DNA of 64,000 bases from Muscardinus avellanarius (GCA_963383645.1 OY726559.1:109886235-109950234), one strand, 5' to 3'. Positions 22,827 to 34,491 are shown, numbered from the stretch's first letter. A program made the numbers and translations. The notes: generated from the sequence alone by a model not told the origin.

Positions 22827-23036
22827 CCGGGCATGGTGGCACATGCTTGTAATCCCAGCATTCCGGAGGCTGAGACCGGAGGATCGCGGTTCGCGGACAG
22901 CCTGAGCTACCTAGTGAGGCCCTTTGCAACTCAGTGAGATCCAGTTTCAAAATAAAGAATAAGAAATAGGGCAGGGGGTGTAGCTCAGAGGTAGAATGCC
23001 CGTGGGTTCCATCCCCAGACCTGGAAAAAAAAAAAA
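22827..23036 (+). repeat. B1-dID-like SINE with target duplication
   Basis: The copy runs from GCCGGGCATGGTGG to CCCCAGACCTGG and an A tail. AAAGATAGAAATA before and AAAGACAGAAATA after form a one-mismatch duplication. It carries the CCCCAGACC variant. Confidence 0.92.
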
Positions 23037-23145
23037 GACAGAAATACAGAAGACAGTTACAGCCTTATGCTATCCAGGCATACCATGAGCGGGTGCCCTG
23101 AACGAAGTCACCAACCCACAAAACCTGGAACAGATCCTCCATCTT

Positions 23146-23354
23146 TTTTTTTTTTTTTTTGGTGGTACTGGGGTTCCTGGAAACCCTTCTACCTCCGGGC
23201 TACACTCCCAGACCTATTTTTATACCTTTTTATACCTTTTTATTTGGAAACAGGGTCTCTTAAGCCAGCACGGCTGGCTTCAAACCTGTGCGATCCTCCT
23301 GTCTCCATCTCCCAAGCACAGGGATCACAAGCGTGCCCACCTCGCCCGGCACGC
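23146..23354 (-). repeat. Rearranged-centre SINE with 12-bp target duplication
   Basis: It carries GGTTCCTGGAAACCC at the 3' end and CTTAAGCCAGCACGGCTGGC in the centre. ATCCTCCATCTT flanks it at 23134-23145 and 23355-23366. TATACCTTTT is repeated in its linker. Confidence 0.9.
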
Positions 23355-23389
23355 ATCCTCCATCTTGTTCTACTATCTAATTCTGTGAC

Positions 23390-23416
23390 TTAGAATTAGA
23401 ATTAGAATTAGAATCC
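23390..23416 (+). repeat. (GAATTA)n hexamer repeat
   Basis: About four GAATTA units lie in otherwise unique sequence. Confidence 0.85.
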
Positions 23417-23739
23417 GTCCCCTTAATCTTCCTAGGGCCAGGTTTCTCCTTTCAGGAAGGTCAATTCCCTCTTCCCTTCCTCTTAACTAGATATCAGTTA
23501 TTATGTAAAGCCATCTTTAGAAGTCCAAAGTTCCAACTCCCTATGGTCTTGCTAGTTACTTTTCGCCAGGTTAATTTGCATTATAACAGTTACCTGACTC
23601 CTGGCCATAACCAAGTCCCGACTTTCTAATACCAAAGCTATCTTCAAATACATTCTGCAGCCGTTCCCCAGTACCAGCTCATTAATACCAAAGCTATTTG
23701 TAAACACATTTTGAAGCCCTTTCCCAATACGGGCACGGT

Positions 23740-24010
23740 GGTGACCCAAGCCAGTAGGGTATAGCTGGAGGAGGTGGGTCCCTGGGCCTGCACCCTTGGG
23801 ATTATACAAATGGCTCCTCCTCCCATTCGCTCTTCACTCTGGCCTCCATGATGTGAGGAGCGCAGCCCATGTGCTGTCTCGTTCCCCGCCTCCTGCTGCC
23901 AAGCCTGAGAGCCACATATGGACCTCACATGGACGGAGCCTGAAACCGTAAGAAAGATCTTTCCAGTAAGTTACACGGGCAGCCTTTGGGTCACAGGTGT
24001 AAGAATGCTG
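23740..24010 (+). mobile_element. MaLR-type LTR, 3' part
   Basis: CCTCCATGATGTGAGGAGC, ATGGACGGAGCCTGAAACC and TTTGGGTCACAGGTGTAAG appear in the order seen in MLT1/MST-like LTRs of mammals. Family and borders are from memory. Confidence 0.5.
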
Positions 24011-25759
24011 AGCAGAGCAGCGGGCCTCGTGCAGCGGGGCTGCGCCCAAGGCAGTGGCGAGCCTGGCCAGGCGCTGGCCGCGCTCGGTGCTGAGTCTTGC
24101 CGTTCCCGTCCACCTGCTTCACAACGCGCTTGTCCTCTGTGGGACTTTTCAAACTGACCCGTAATCTTCTTTCATAGATTGAAAAGGCTCAACGCTCACG
24201 CAGCTGTGGTATTACAAACAGTAGTAAAAGTCGGAGGACTTGGAGCGTGCATCTCTTTCACCTCAAGCGTCCAGCAGGGAAGAGGCTGGTGCGGGAAGCT
24301 GGCCTCAGCTGTCATGGCCGCTTCGAGGGTCTGGACCGTGCTGGTCCTCATGCCTGCGTCTCCTCTGGAGAGCCTCGTTGACAGGCCCCATTGGATGGGC
24401 TGAGGTGATTCTAACACAGCACCGTCTTCACCCCGGCTCCAAAACACCACAAACAACAACAGACCGCAAACCCGCGGCCCGATCCGCTTCCTGTGGCGGT
24501 TCGGCGGTCTCTTACTCTTGCCGCGGAAGCCATCAGGGGGCTGCCTCCGTACGTCGCTGTTTGTCTTGACCTAAATCCAACTCTCCTTGTTCTATTCTCC
24601 ATCCAACCACAGCCCCTCCCCACCTCCCCGTCTTTCCTGACTGTCCAGGGGCCATGGAAAATAGATGGTAGCAACTGTTTCTATAGTAACAGCATCTGAG
24701 TCGTTTCCTTGGAAACTTGCATAAAGACCTTCCATCTCCAGACCAGCTCTGTGCAACTTGGAAGGGCTTTGTTCCCGTGAATGGGTCAGCATGGGGGAGC
24801 AAGCTCGCCCGGCTTGGCCACTGTGGTTTCCTTTGGCTCCAGGGGTCGGTGGCGCTTTGGATGTAGGGTCGGATTCACCAAAGGTGGGGGATGGTGGGGC
24901 CAAGTGCTTTTCCTAGCCTAGCCATGGCCAGGTGCATCTTTCCCTGTCGAGGCACAGATTCCCAGAAGGTTCAGGCAAGAGATGTCCACTCCATTTGACG
25001 CCCTTAAGACTCAGCCAGGCACATGGTGGCCATCATGGGTCAACGTGACGCAGCACGGCATCCGAACATAGATGCACTGGGCCTTTTGGCACAGTCACTG
25101 AGAGAATCCTGAAATAGGGCCCTGGGGGGCAGCTCATAAGAGCCCCTTTCTGCATGGTATCCTCCAGTCGTGGCAGAACGGTTTCCAGCAGTGAAGAGGA
25201 TTAATCCTCTTGTCCCCGTCCACACCAAGGCACAGACGCTCACTTCCTTCCTGCTTCCCACTTACAGATCACTTCCACATACACGAGCTTGATGAATCGC
25301 TGACTCAGTCGTCCCACCAATGTCGATTTGGAACCTCCTCTGTGTGGCAGAGCGTGTTGGAATTTGTGATACAATAGTGAGAGGAAAAAAAAATTTAAAA
25401 ACCCAGTCCCTGGTCTGCTGAGGTTCACAGATAGGAAAGCGAATGCAAATCGGATAATTACACAAAGATAAACATTAGCCAGGATCTGCTCTGGGGGGGC
25501 AGTTTGAACACGCTGAGAAGAGGAGAACCAGCAACAGGGCCCTTTGTAGACAAGCAAGAAGGGTGGAGCGGCTGCCCCGGGGCACACAGGCCGCTGCTGA
25601 CAGCCGCGGGATGTGAACCTAGGGCAGCCAGCCCCCTGCCCCGCCTGTGACCTCGCGCAGTGCAACGTCTTAGGCTGGGTAGCCTCGGGGTTGTCAGTCA
25701 CACGCACACTCATGCCACCAAGATACCTCACAAGAACTGCCAAGAGGAGGAAAGGTGTG
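24011..25759. other. Unique intron with possible ancient repeat
   Basis: This is 1.7 kb without young SINEs. Around 25280-25480 there is weak likeness to an old interspersed repeat (TGTGGCAGAGCGTG, GATACAATAGTGAG). RFX-like motifs at 24677-24716 are listed separately. Confidence 0.4.
24677..24716. promoter_or_regulatory. Two RFX X-box-like motifs
   Basis: GTTTCTATAGTAAC (24677-24690) and GTTTCCTTGGAAAC (24703-24716) are 12 bp apart. Both are imperfect or perfect palindromes close to the RFX consensus GTNRCC-RGYAAC. Function is only inferred. Confidence 0.3.
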
Positions 25760-26300
25760 TCTGGCTAATGGTTTCGGAGGGTCAGTCCATAGTTGGCCGG
25801 TTCCAAGGCAGAAGCATCACGGTGGCAGGGCATGGGGGAGCAGAGCTGCGCAGGGCTGCAGAGAGAGAGAGAGAAAGAGACAGAGGAGGGGGCCAGGGAC
25901 AGACAGCTATCAAGGCCATGCCCCAGTGGCCTGCCACTCACCAAACCTCCTCTGGCCATGCCCCTAGTGGCCCATCTCTAATGACACTTTCTCTGGCCAT
26001 GCCCTCAGTGGCCTGCCTCCAGCCTTGCCCCCAGTGGCCCGCTTCCTCTAGCCACGCCTCTGGCCACGCCTATGTGGCGATGCCCCTCCAGTCATGCCCC
26101 CATGCCAGCCTCCTCTAGCCACGCCTCCAGGCACACCTTTAACCACGCCCCAGTGCCCCACCTCTAACCACGCCCGGCCACGCCTCTCCAGCTATGCCCC
26201 CAGTGCCCCGCCTCCTCCAATCACGCCCCACCTCTGAGCCTTGCTGCACTGGGGAGCAGGCTGTCAACATGAGCTTTTGGGGGTCACTCCGGACCCACAT
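25760..26300 (-). mobile_element. MaLR-type LTR with internal minisatellite
   Basis: GGTCAGTCCATAGTTGGCCG, GAAGCATCACGGTGGCAGG, a GA-rich segment, CACGCCCC boxes and ATGAGCTTTTGGGGGTCAC follow the order of an antisense MaLR LTR. The segment 25915-26240 is expanded by tandem units. Family assignment is from memory. Confidence 0.6.
25915..26240 (+). repeat. Degenerate CCACGCC/CAGTGGCC minisatellite
   Basis: Units of roughly 25-40 bp share CCAGTGGCC(T/C)GCC, TCCTCTAGCCACGCC and ATGCCCC. At least eight diverged units can be counted inside the LTR-like element. Confidence 0.8.
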
Positions 26301-26530
26301 CCTAGCGGACGTTCTTCCCGTCCCCCGTCATTGCCGATGCTGACCCTCAGGGCTTTTGCACAGCCTCCAGCACCGGCCCTACTGTCCACTCGTCCTGGGG
26401 ACAGTTGTAAGCATTTTCTGTCTCTGTGGCCATGCTCTTTAAAGATGTACCTGGTCATTGGAGTTAGCCTTCCTTAGGAATGTTGTTTTTTAAGGTTCTC
26501 AAATATATTTTATTCTGTCTAGTTATTCTT

Positions 26531-26721
26531 TTTTTTTTTGTGGTGGTACTGGGGTTCCTGGAAACCCTTCTACATCCGGACTACACTCCCAGACCTACTT
26601 TATATTTTTTTATTTGGAAACAGGGTCTCTTAAGCCAGCAAGGCTGGCTTCGAACCTGCGTGATCCTCCTGTCTCCGCCTCCCAAGTGCAGAGATTACAA
26701 GCGTGCGCCACCACACCCGGC
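26531..26721 (-). repeat. Rearranged-centre SINE with 13-bp target duplication
   Basis: TCTAGTTATTCTT flanks it at 26518-26530 and 26722-26734. It has GGTTCCTGGAAACCC and CTTAAGCCAGCAAGGCTGGC. Confidence 0.92.
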
Positions 26722-26839
26722 TCTAGTTATTCTTAAAATAAGATTTTTTTACATTACAGTGAAAGCATTAGGCTATTTCAGCATATTTTTATATATTTAC
26801 AGGAATGCAAAAGTACTTTCTACTACAAAAGATATATAT

Positions 26840-26985
26840 TATAATGTTAAGCATCCAATAAAAAATTACCAAGCAGGTAAAAACATAGTAAAACTCATAA
26901 TAATGAACTAAATAAAAATTGACCCTTGCATGTAGTAGATTATGAAATTAGAAGCAATGACGTGAAGCGTGGCGTTATAACTCTA
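26840..26985 (+). mobile_element. Old L1M-type LINE fragment
   Basis: CATCCAATAAAAAATTACC and the following A-rich order resemble the 5' UTR of old mammalian L1M elements. The surrounding 26735-27050 is AT-rich and may be part of it. Confidence 0.4.
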
Positions 26986-27055
26986 TGGTTTGTGTTCAAG
27001 AAAATTGAGACAATGTGAATGGGCACGTAAACGAAAAACATATAAAATGTGATTG

Positions 27056-27059
27056 CGTG

Positions 27060-27109
<50 letters not shown>
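27056..27109 (+). repeat. (GT)n microsatellite
   Basis: About 26 GT units adjoin the tail of an antisense SINE. Confidence 0.95.
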
Positions 27110-27111
<2 letters not shown>

Positions 27112-27308
27112 GTGCTGGGGTGGACCCCAGGGGCTTTCTACATCTGGGCTATACTCCCAGACCTCTTTTATACTTTATTTGCAAACAGGGTCTCACTAAG
27201 TTGCTGAGAGCCTCACTAAGTACCTGAGGCTGGCTTTGAACCTGTGCCATCCTCCTGTCTCGGCCTCCCAAGCACGGGGATTACAAGCGTGCGCCACCAC
27301 GCCCGGCT
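27108..27308 (-). repeat. B1-dID-like SINE, TATACTCCCAGA type
   Basis: The complete antisense dimer ends GCGCCACCACGCCCGGCT. AAATGTG before the GT tract and after the head is a possible target duplication. Confidence 0.9.
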
Positions 27309-27925
27309 GAAATGTGTTTTTAAAAAGACCCAAGGTGTACTTCCATACATCCTACATTGTTTGTATACTTTTATTGTAGTCTCAGTCACAACATCAGTTG
27401 CGGCGACAGTGGCATCCCTGGGGACTCAGCACCCGGCGTCATCGCTGGTGCCCCCTGGACGCCGGGGCTGCCCGCTGCTGGCCCTGGTCCTCTGGCGGGC
27501 GGGTGTTTGTACCTGCGTGTCCTGCCTCCCACGGCTCCCTGGCTGTGCTCTCGCTCGTCTGAGTTCAATTTCTTTCGGGTGACTGATCTGAGCCCCACTT
27601 CCCGTCTTTGGGAGACTATCCCACGTCCATAAAGGCATTCCTGAGATGTTTCTGGAGTTGTAAATCAGACTATTAATTATAACACTTGAAAGAACGTGCT
27701 GGATTGTGTCTGGAAGCACAGTGGGCGGCTTCTAACAACGCTGCTCCGGGTGTGAACGGCCCTCGGCTGCTCACGTCTGCTCCCCTCCACCAAGTTTTTG
27801 TTTTGGGGATTCCTTTTGAAAATGCTTTGCTCAGATTGTAATAGTTTAATTTTGCATTCCAGGTGTGAATTCCATATACATTTGCATCATTCCATATTTA
27901 CATAGTCGTGATTTACATAACCTTT
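27309..27925. other. Unique intron
   Basis: No exon or young repeat is seen. An AT-rich part near 27840-27920 holds an ATTTGCAT octamer at 27880-27887. Confidence 0.4.
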
Positions 27926-27994
27926 TTTTGGGGGGTGGAGGAGTAACTGGAATTGAGCCCAGGGGCATTCTAGCTCTGAGCTATCCTCCCAGCC

Positions 27995-28034
<40 letters not shown>

Positions 28035-28377
28035 TATTATTTTGCGGGTCTGGGGATGGAACCCAGGGGCACTCTACTGAGCTACACCCTCTGCCCTATT
28101 TTTTATTCTTTATATTGAAACAGGGTCCCACTGAGTTGCAAAGGGCTTCACTAAGTAGCTGAAGCTGGCCGCGAACCGTGATCCTCCTGTCTCAGCCTCC
28201 CAAGCGCAGGGATCACAAGCATGCGCCACCACGCCCAGCTTTATTATTATTTTTGAAACAAGGTCTTGCTACGTAGCCAAGGATCTCACTGAATTGCTGA
28301 GTCTGGATTCAGTCCTGCGATCCTCCTGTCTCAGCCTCCCAAGTCCTGGGATTGTAGGTGTGCACAACCACAGTTGG
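27926..28377 (-). repeat. Older SINE split by a younger SINE
   Basis: The right monomer is at 27926-27995 and the left monomer at 28250-28377. Between them lie (ATT)n at 27996-28040 and a complete antisense dimer at 28041-28240 with GGGTCTGGGGATGG. Confidence 0.8.
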
Positions 28378-28461
28378 TTCTACAGCCTCTTGTGGAATTT
28401 AACTGCATATGAGATTATTTCTCTTAGTCGAACTGTTAAAAAGCATCAAATTTACTTTTAA

Positions 28462-28669
28462 ACCGGGCGTGGTGGCGCATGCTTGTAATCCCTGCGTTTG
28501 GGAGGCTGAGACAGGAGGATCACACAGCTTCAAAGCCAGCCTCAAGCTACTTAGTGAGGCTCTCAGCAACTTAGGGAGACCCTGTTTCCAAATAAAATAT
28601 AAAATAGGTCTGGAGTATAGCCCGGAAGTAGAAAAGCCCCTGGGTTCTACCCCCCCACCACAAAAAAAA
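28462..28669 (+). repeat. B1-dID-like SINE with target duplication
   Basis: A complete dimer of the CCGGAAGTAGAAAAGCCCC type is present. AAATTTACTTTTAA before and AAATTACTTTTAA after form a near-perfect duplication. Confidence 0.9.
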
Positions 28670-28756
28670 TTACTTTTAATTATATTATGTTCATAGAATG
28701 TAAATACATAAAGTTAGAGGCATTAAGGATTTTTCTTTTTTAATTTTTCTTTTTTA

Positions 28757-28942
28757 ATTTTTTTTTGTGGTACCAGGGATTAAACCCCAGGGCATTCTAC
28801 CTCCAGGTTATACCCCCAGCCCTGTTTTAAAATAACACAGGGTCTCACTGTGTTGCTTGAGGGTCTTGCTGTGCTGCTGGGGCTGACCTCGAGTCTGCAA
28901 TCCTCCTGCCTCAGCCTCTCAAATCCTGGCTTCCAGGCACGG
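28757..28942 (-). repeat. B1-dID-like SINE, older type
   Basis: A T tract, a diverged right monomer (GGGATTAAACCCCAGGGC), and a left monomer truncated at its head are present. Confidence 0.8.
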
Positions 28943-29527
<585 letters not shown>

Positions 29528-30214
29528 CAGGGGAGAGGGGAGAGGGAGAGAGAAAAGCATAGCCCCACGTCCCCATAGATCATCTGGGTTCCCATCCCTG
29601 GACGCTGGGAACTCAAAGCCCAAGGAATCAAGATGCCACCAGCGTCTGTGGAAGGAACGAGGGTGCTACAGTCTTCTGGGCTCAGGATCAGGATTATAAA
29701 CAGCAGGTGTATAAAATCAGCATTAACATAGAGACGGGGAGCTTTTGCCTGCATGTCAGCGAAGCAGACACATCACCTAAGTCAGCTTGCCTGGATTTAA
29801 ATGTCTGTGAATGATGTGGTGTTTGATTAATACCACAAGCAGGTTGCGACCAGAGCCGCGCAGTGTCCTAGAACTCAGGGGTCTGGGGTCTGCGGTTCTG
29901 TCCCGAGGGAAGAGGAGCCCCCACATGCCTTTGACCGCTGCATCCAGGGCTTGTAGCTACTCTGCTGACTGTTGACCATCGGGGCAGATGGTACTTGTCT
30001 TCCCTTGTTGACGGCTTAATGTCATTTGGAACCGAATCTCGACTTATTGATGAGCTCAGCTTCCCCTCCGGCTCCCTCCTCACCTGTTCCCCGTGTGTGA
30101 TGTTGAGATTGGCAGAGATGTCTCCACGTGCATGTATAACATCAGCAGAGGTGATTCCTTCGTTGATTCCCTCCCCTAGTTCACTACCTTCACCCCACTG
30201 GAGCGCCTCCTCCC
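29528..30214. other. Unique intron, possibly with L1 3' sequence at its end
   Basis: No exon is recognised. From about 30150 the sequence becomes like the 3' end of an antisense L1. Confidence 0.4.
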
Positions 30215-31010
30215 TTATCTGAAGCCCTCTGGTTTCCCCATCACTCCCTCCCTTCCACATAGGAGAGAAGACTTTCTGTGACTGGCTAATCTCACTTCGT
30301 ATAATGTTCTCCAGGCTCATCCGTTTCTCTGCAAATGACATAATTTTGTTCTCCGGGATTGCTGAGCAGAACTTAGTATTCCATTGTGTGTATGTCCCGT
30401 AATTTTGTAATCCATTCATCTGTTGATAGATGCATAGGATGGTTCCGTAATTTGCTGTTGTGACTTTGGTGCTGCCATGTACATGGGTATACATGCATCA
30501 CTATGATGCTCTGATTTGAGTCCCTTTGGAAAGATACCCAAGAGGAGTACAGCCAGAATATGGTGGATCCAGTCCCAGTTTTCTGAGGAACCTCCACACT
30601 GATCTCCATAGCGGCTGAACTACACTGTGGGTGGCAGCGGTGTAGAAGAGCTCCTCTTTCCCCGCATCCTCGCCAGCATTTATTGTTATTTGACTTCTTG
30701 ATGTTTGCCACTCTGATTGGGGTTAGATGGAATCTCAGTGCAGTTTTGATTTGCATCTCCCTGATGGCTAATGATGTTGAGTATTTTTCATATATTTATT
30801 GGCCATTTGTATTTTTCCTTTTGTGAAGTGTCTGTTGAGTTTCAGTTGCCCATTTTGTGATTGTCTTACTAGTTTTTAAGTGTTAAGTCTTTTGATTATA
30901 TGTTCTAAGTATTAGTCCTCTCAGAGTAATAGCTGGCAAAGATCTTCTCCCATTCGGTAGGGTCTCACTTTAGACTCTTGATGGTTTCCTTTGATGAGTA
31001 GAAACTTTTT

Positions 31011-31226
31011 AGCTGCATGTGGTGGTGCATGCTTGTAATCCCAGCATTCGGGAGGCTGAGACCCAGAGGATACTGGTTCGCGGCCAGCCTCAGCTACTTA
31101 GTGAGGCCCTCTGCAGCTCAATGAGACCCAGTTTAAAAATAAAGAATAAAAAAAAATAGGGCAGGTGGTGTAACTGGGAGGTCGAACACCCCTGGGTTCC
31201 ATCCCAAGACCCCCCCACCCAAAAAA
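31011..31226 (+). repeat. SINE inserted into L1, with target duplication
   Basis: A complete dimer of the GAGACCCAG type ends CCATCCCAAGACCCC. AGAAACTTTTTA occurs on both sides. Confidence 0.9.
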
Positions 31227-31400
31227 GAAACTTTTTAATTTACTGCCATTCTATTTATTAATTATTTTTTAAATTTCTGAGCTTTGGGGGTCTAGTTAAG
31301 GAAGTGTCTACCTGTGCCTGTATGTTGGAGTGTTGATCCTCTGCCTTCCTTTAGTAACTTCAAAGTCTCTGGTCTAATTTCCAGGTTTTTAATCCATCTT

Positions 31401-31625
31401 TTTTTTTTTTTTTTTTTTTTTTTTGGTGTACTGGGGGTGGAACCCAGAGGCTTTCTACCTCCAGGCTATACTCCCGGACCTTTTTTATATTTTATTTTGG
31501 AAACAGGGGTTCACTAGGTTGCTGAAAGCCTCACTAAGTAGCTGAGGCTGACTTCGAACCCGTGTGATCCTCCTGTCTCAGCCTCCCAAGCGCGGGGATT
31601 ACAAGCGTGCGCCACCACGCCCGGC
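31401..31625 (-). repeat. SINE inserted into L1, with target duplication
   Basis: A T tract of about 25 and a TATACTCCCGGA-type antisense dimer lie between two copies of TTAATCCATCTT. Confidence 0.92.
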
Positions 31626-31919
31626 ATTAATCCATCTTGAGTCGACTCGTGTACAGGGTGAGAGGTTGATATTTAATTCAGCTCTTCTACACGGGGATAA
31701 CCAGTTTCCCCAACACCATTTTTTGAAGAGGCTGTCTTTTCTCCGACATATTTTTAACACCTCTGTTGAAGATCAGTTGGCTATACGTGTGTGGATTTGT
31801 TTCTGTATCTTCTATTCTGCTCCATTGGCTAGGTGTCTCTTTTGTGCCAGTACCATGCTGTTTTTATTACTACAGCTCTGTATCGTGATGTTTCCTACAT
31901 GGTTCTTACTGCTGAGAAG

Positions 31920-32015
31920 CTGCTAAAATCACTGAGGCTGGCCTGGAACCTGCCATCTTCCTGTCTCAGCCTCCAAAGTACTGGGATTACAGGTGTGCGC
32001 CACCGTGCCCGGCTA
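31920..32015 (-). repeat. SINE left-monomer fragment, older type
   Basis: TGAGGCTGGCCTGGAACCTG to GCGCCACCGTGCCCGGCT is an antisense left monomer at the L1 border. Confidence 0.7.
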
Positions 32016-32043
32016 TGATCTCCTTCTTAACCAAGTACTTCCT

Positions 32044-32333
32044 GATGTTACCTAACATGGCAAAGGGACTTTGCTGATGTGATTAAGACCCTTGAGATAG
32101 GGGATTGTCCTGGATTGTTCAGATGGCCAGGATGAATCATGGGGGCCCTTCTCCGAGCAAGGCAGTAGGGTCAAAGAGGCAGAAGGCAACAGAGAGAGAC
32201 ATAGGATGCAATGCTGCTGGCTTTGATGATGAAGGAAGGGCCTGGAAGCCACGGTGTGCAGGCAGCTTGAGAAGCTGGAGAGGTCAAGAAAATAGATTCT
32301 CCCTTAGAGCCACCCGAGGGAGCTCAGCCCTGC
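32044..32333 (+). mobile_element. MaLR/MLT-type LTR, internal part
   Basis: TTTGCTGATGTGATTAAGAC, GGGGATTGTCCTGGATTGTT, GCTGGCTTTGATGATGAAGG and ATAGATTCTCCCTTAGAGCC match the well-known order of an MLT-like LTR on the + strand. A SINE fragment follows. Confidence 0.65.
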
Positions 32334-32334
32334 A

Positions 32335-32407
32335 GGAGGATCATCACAGGTTTGCAGCCAGTCTCAGCAACTTAGTGAGACGCTGTTTCAAAAGAAAAAA
32401 TAAAGAG
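32335..32407 (+). repeat. SINE fragment (left monomer end and linker)
   Basis: GGAGGATCATCACAGGTTTG to TTCAAAAGAAAAAATAAAG is a left-monomer 3' half. Confidence 0.65.
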
Positions 32408-32822
32408 AGGGAGGGAAATTTCAAAGTCGAAGGATTTGTTTACAGATGCAACAGATGAGGGAACGCCAAGCACATTCAGGGACCAAGGCATCTTGAGACC
32501 AGCTCTCCCCCACGCGGGCCGCGCAAGCATCTCTTACAAGCCACCGCTTTCGGCTAGACGGGCCGTAGTCTGCAGAGGAAGAGCCAGGCTCTGGCTTTAA
32601 GCTCACGGGGGTTGGGAACTGCCAGCCACTTGCTCAAGGTACAAGATCACTTATGGTTCGTTGACTTGATTAGTTATTCATCATCAAATAAAAAGAGGCC
32701 CATGTTGAAATTGGATTTTCTTTGATCCTCTGCAGTGACCGGAGGGGAGTTCAGAGATGCAGGCATGTGAACCAAGGGCCCTTTTTCTGAAAAGTAGTTT
32801 TCAACATTTTAAGAAAGAGGTA
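32408..32822. other. Unique intron
   Basis: No exon or repeat is recognised. Confidence 0.4.
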
Positions 32823-33260
32823 AGCCAGATGTGGTGGTGCACGCTTGTAATCCTAGCCTTTGGGAGGCTGAGACAGGAGGATGGCGGTTCCTAGACAATC
32901 TCTACTACTTAGTGAGGCCCTCTGCAACTCAGTGAGACCCTCTTTCAAAAATAAAGGATGAAGCCAGGCGTGGTGGCACACGTTTGTAATCCCCGCGCTT
33001 GGGAGGCTGAGACAGGAGGATGGCGCAGGTTCGAAGCCAGCCTCAGCTGGCTTAAGAGACCCTTTTTCCAAATAAAATATAAAATAGGTCTGGGAGTTTA
33101 GCCCGAAGGTAGGAGGCCCCTGGGTTCCATCCCCAGTACCACAAAAAAAAAAAAAAAAAAAAAAAGGGCTAGGGATGTAGCTCAGAGGTAGAATGGCCCT
33201 GGGTTCCATCTTCAGTACTGAAACAAAAAAAGAAAGAAAGAAAAAAGAAAAGAAAAGAAA
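32823..33260 (+). repeat. SINE split by a rearranged-centre SINE
   Basis: The outer left monomer is at 32823-32961 and the outer right monomer at 33166-33260. Inside (32963-33165) is a + strand copy with CAGCTGGCTTAAGAGACCC in its centre and a 22-A tail. Its right monomer has the normal GGGTTCCATCCCCAGTACC. Confidence 0.85.
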
Positions 33261-33344
33261 GAGGTAATGGCTGGTATCTTTGAAACCAGATAGATTTAAA
33301 CACATTCAGGCTTTGAGTCAATGCTTCTGTTTGAGTGATGATCT

Positions 33345-33504
33345 AAGTGTGTTGGTGGCAATGAAGGATGGCTGAGACAGGAGAATCGCAGGTTCGTGGC
33401 CAGCCTCAGCAACTTAGTGAGACCCTGCTTCAAACTAAAATAAAAAGTAGTGCTGGTGATGGAGCTCAGAGGTAGAACACCCAAGTTGTTCCATCCCTAG
33501 CAGT

Positions 33505-33506
<2 letters not shown>
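33345..33506 (+). repeat. SINE, 5' part deleted
   Basis: GGCTGAGACAGGAGAATCGC, the linker and a right monomer ending CCATCCCTAGCAGTCC are present. Confidence 0.8.

Positions 33507-33592
<86 letters not shown>
33507..33592 (+). repeat. (CT)n(CA)n microsatellite
   Basis: About 26 CT units are followed by about 17 CA units, growing from the SINE tail. Confidence 0.95.
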
Positions 33593-33595
<3 letters not shown>

Positions 33596-34257
33596 CTGGT
33601 AAAAAATAAAATAAAATAAAATAACTGGAACCCAGCTCATTGTAGCCTGGAGAAAGCTAGTTTTCTCTGTGGCACAACTACCCCATGTCAATAAAGCCTC
33701 GACATGCCATCTGAGCAGGAAACACGGCCATAGAAGGCTCTTTGGCCGGGACTGAAACCTGCTGGTCGGGATGTGACAAGGTCCTTTCAAAGGCCTAGGG
33801 CTGCTATTTGTTCTTCAGTTTCCTTTGGGAAAAAAAAAAAAAAAAGTAGAAAAGAGAACCGTTTACCTGTGGTCGAACCGCTCAGTAGCCTGATTTCCTA
33901 AAAGTTGTTAAGTAGGTCAGCGCGCCGAGCCTGTGATCTGGATTCCACAACTCTGCGTGGGCCAAGGTCTCTGAGCAGCCCGCCGCATCCTGGCGAGGTT
34001 GTGCGCCCTGTGGGAGGTTGGGCCCCCCGCCTGGCTATTCTTCACTAGAATTGCCGAACAGATTAAAAATAAACCGAAGGGGGCAGTGGCCGCTCTGGGA
34101 GAACCGTCCTCTAAAATGGCAGCTGGCCAAGGAGCCTCCCGCAGGAGGTGTGCCCCTGTCCAGGCCCTTTCTACCCTTCCTACAGGAGTGCTTGCCAGCC
34201 TGGTACTATTGAATGGGTACACGTTTCTCACCCCTGAGATACATCATCCTCCAGCTG

Positions 34258-34259
<2 letters not shown>
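33593..34259. other. Unique intron
   Basis: No exon is recognised. An A run lies at 33830-33845. Confidence 0.4.

Positions 34260-34307
<48 letters not shown>
34260..34307 (+). repeat. (GT)n microsatellite
   Basis: About 23 GT units lie at the tail of the antisense SINE that follows. Confidence 0.95.
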
Positions 34308-34311
<4 letters not shown>

Positions 34312-34491
34312 GGGGATGGAACCCAGGGGCATTCTATCTCTGAGCTACACCCCCGAAACCTATATTTTATTCTTTATTTTGAAACAGGGTCTCACTGAGT
34401 TGCAAAGGGCCTCACTAAGTAGCTGAGGCTGTCTGCGAACTGTGATCCTCCCATCTCAGCCTCCCAAATGCTGGGATTACAAGCCCGGCTT
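34306..34491 (-). repeat. B1-dID-like SINE, young type
   Basis: The antisense dimer lacks the last 15 bp of the head (GGATTACAAGCCCGGCT). Confidence 0.9.

Larger units (their letters stand above)
30215..31915 (-). mobile_element. Old L1 LINE, 3' end and part of ORF2, with two SINE insertions
   Basis: On the + strand, TAGTATTCCATTGTGTGTAT, CAACACCATTTTTTGAAGAG, CCATTGGCTAGGTGTC and TGTTTTTATTACTACAGC are hallmarks of antisense mammalian L1 sequence. The order is 3' end first, then ORF2 C-terminal region. The frame is broken by many stops. SINEs at 31011-31226 and 31401-31625 interrupt it. Confidence 0.85.

Noticed and set aside
24011..25759. A hidden second gene or CpG-island promoter
   Set aside because: There is some GC-rich sequence and CpGs, but no clear island, no TATA or initiator context, and no exon-like frame with splice sites.
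25915..26240. Repeated units resembling a CRISPR array
   Set aside because: Units are degenerate and contiguous, without constant repeats and unique spacers, and the genome is eukaryotic.
30215..31915. A functional L1 reverse transcriptase
   Set aside because: Only diverged 3' sequence is present, with many stops and two SINE insertions.
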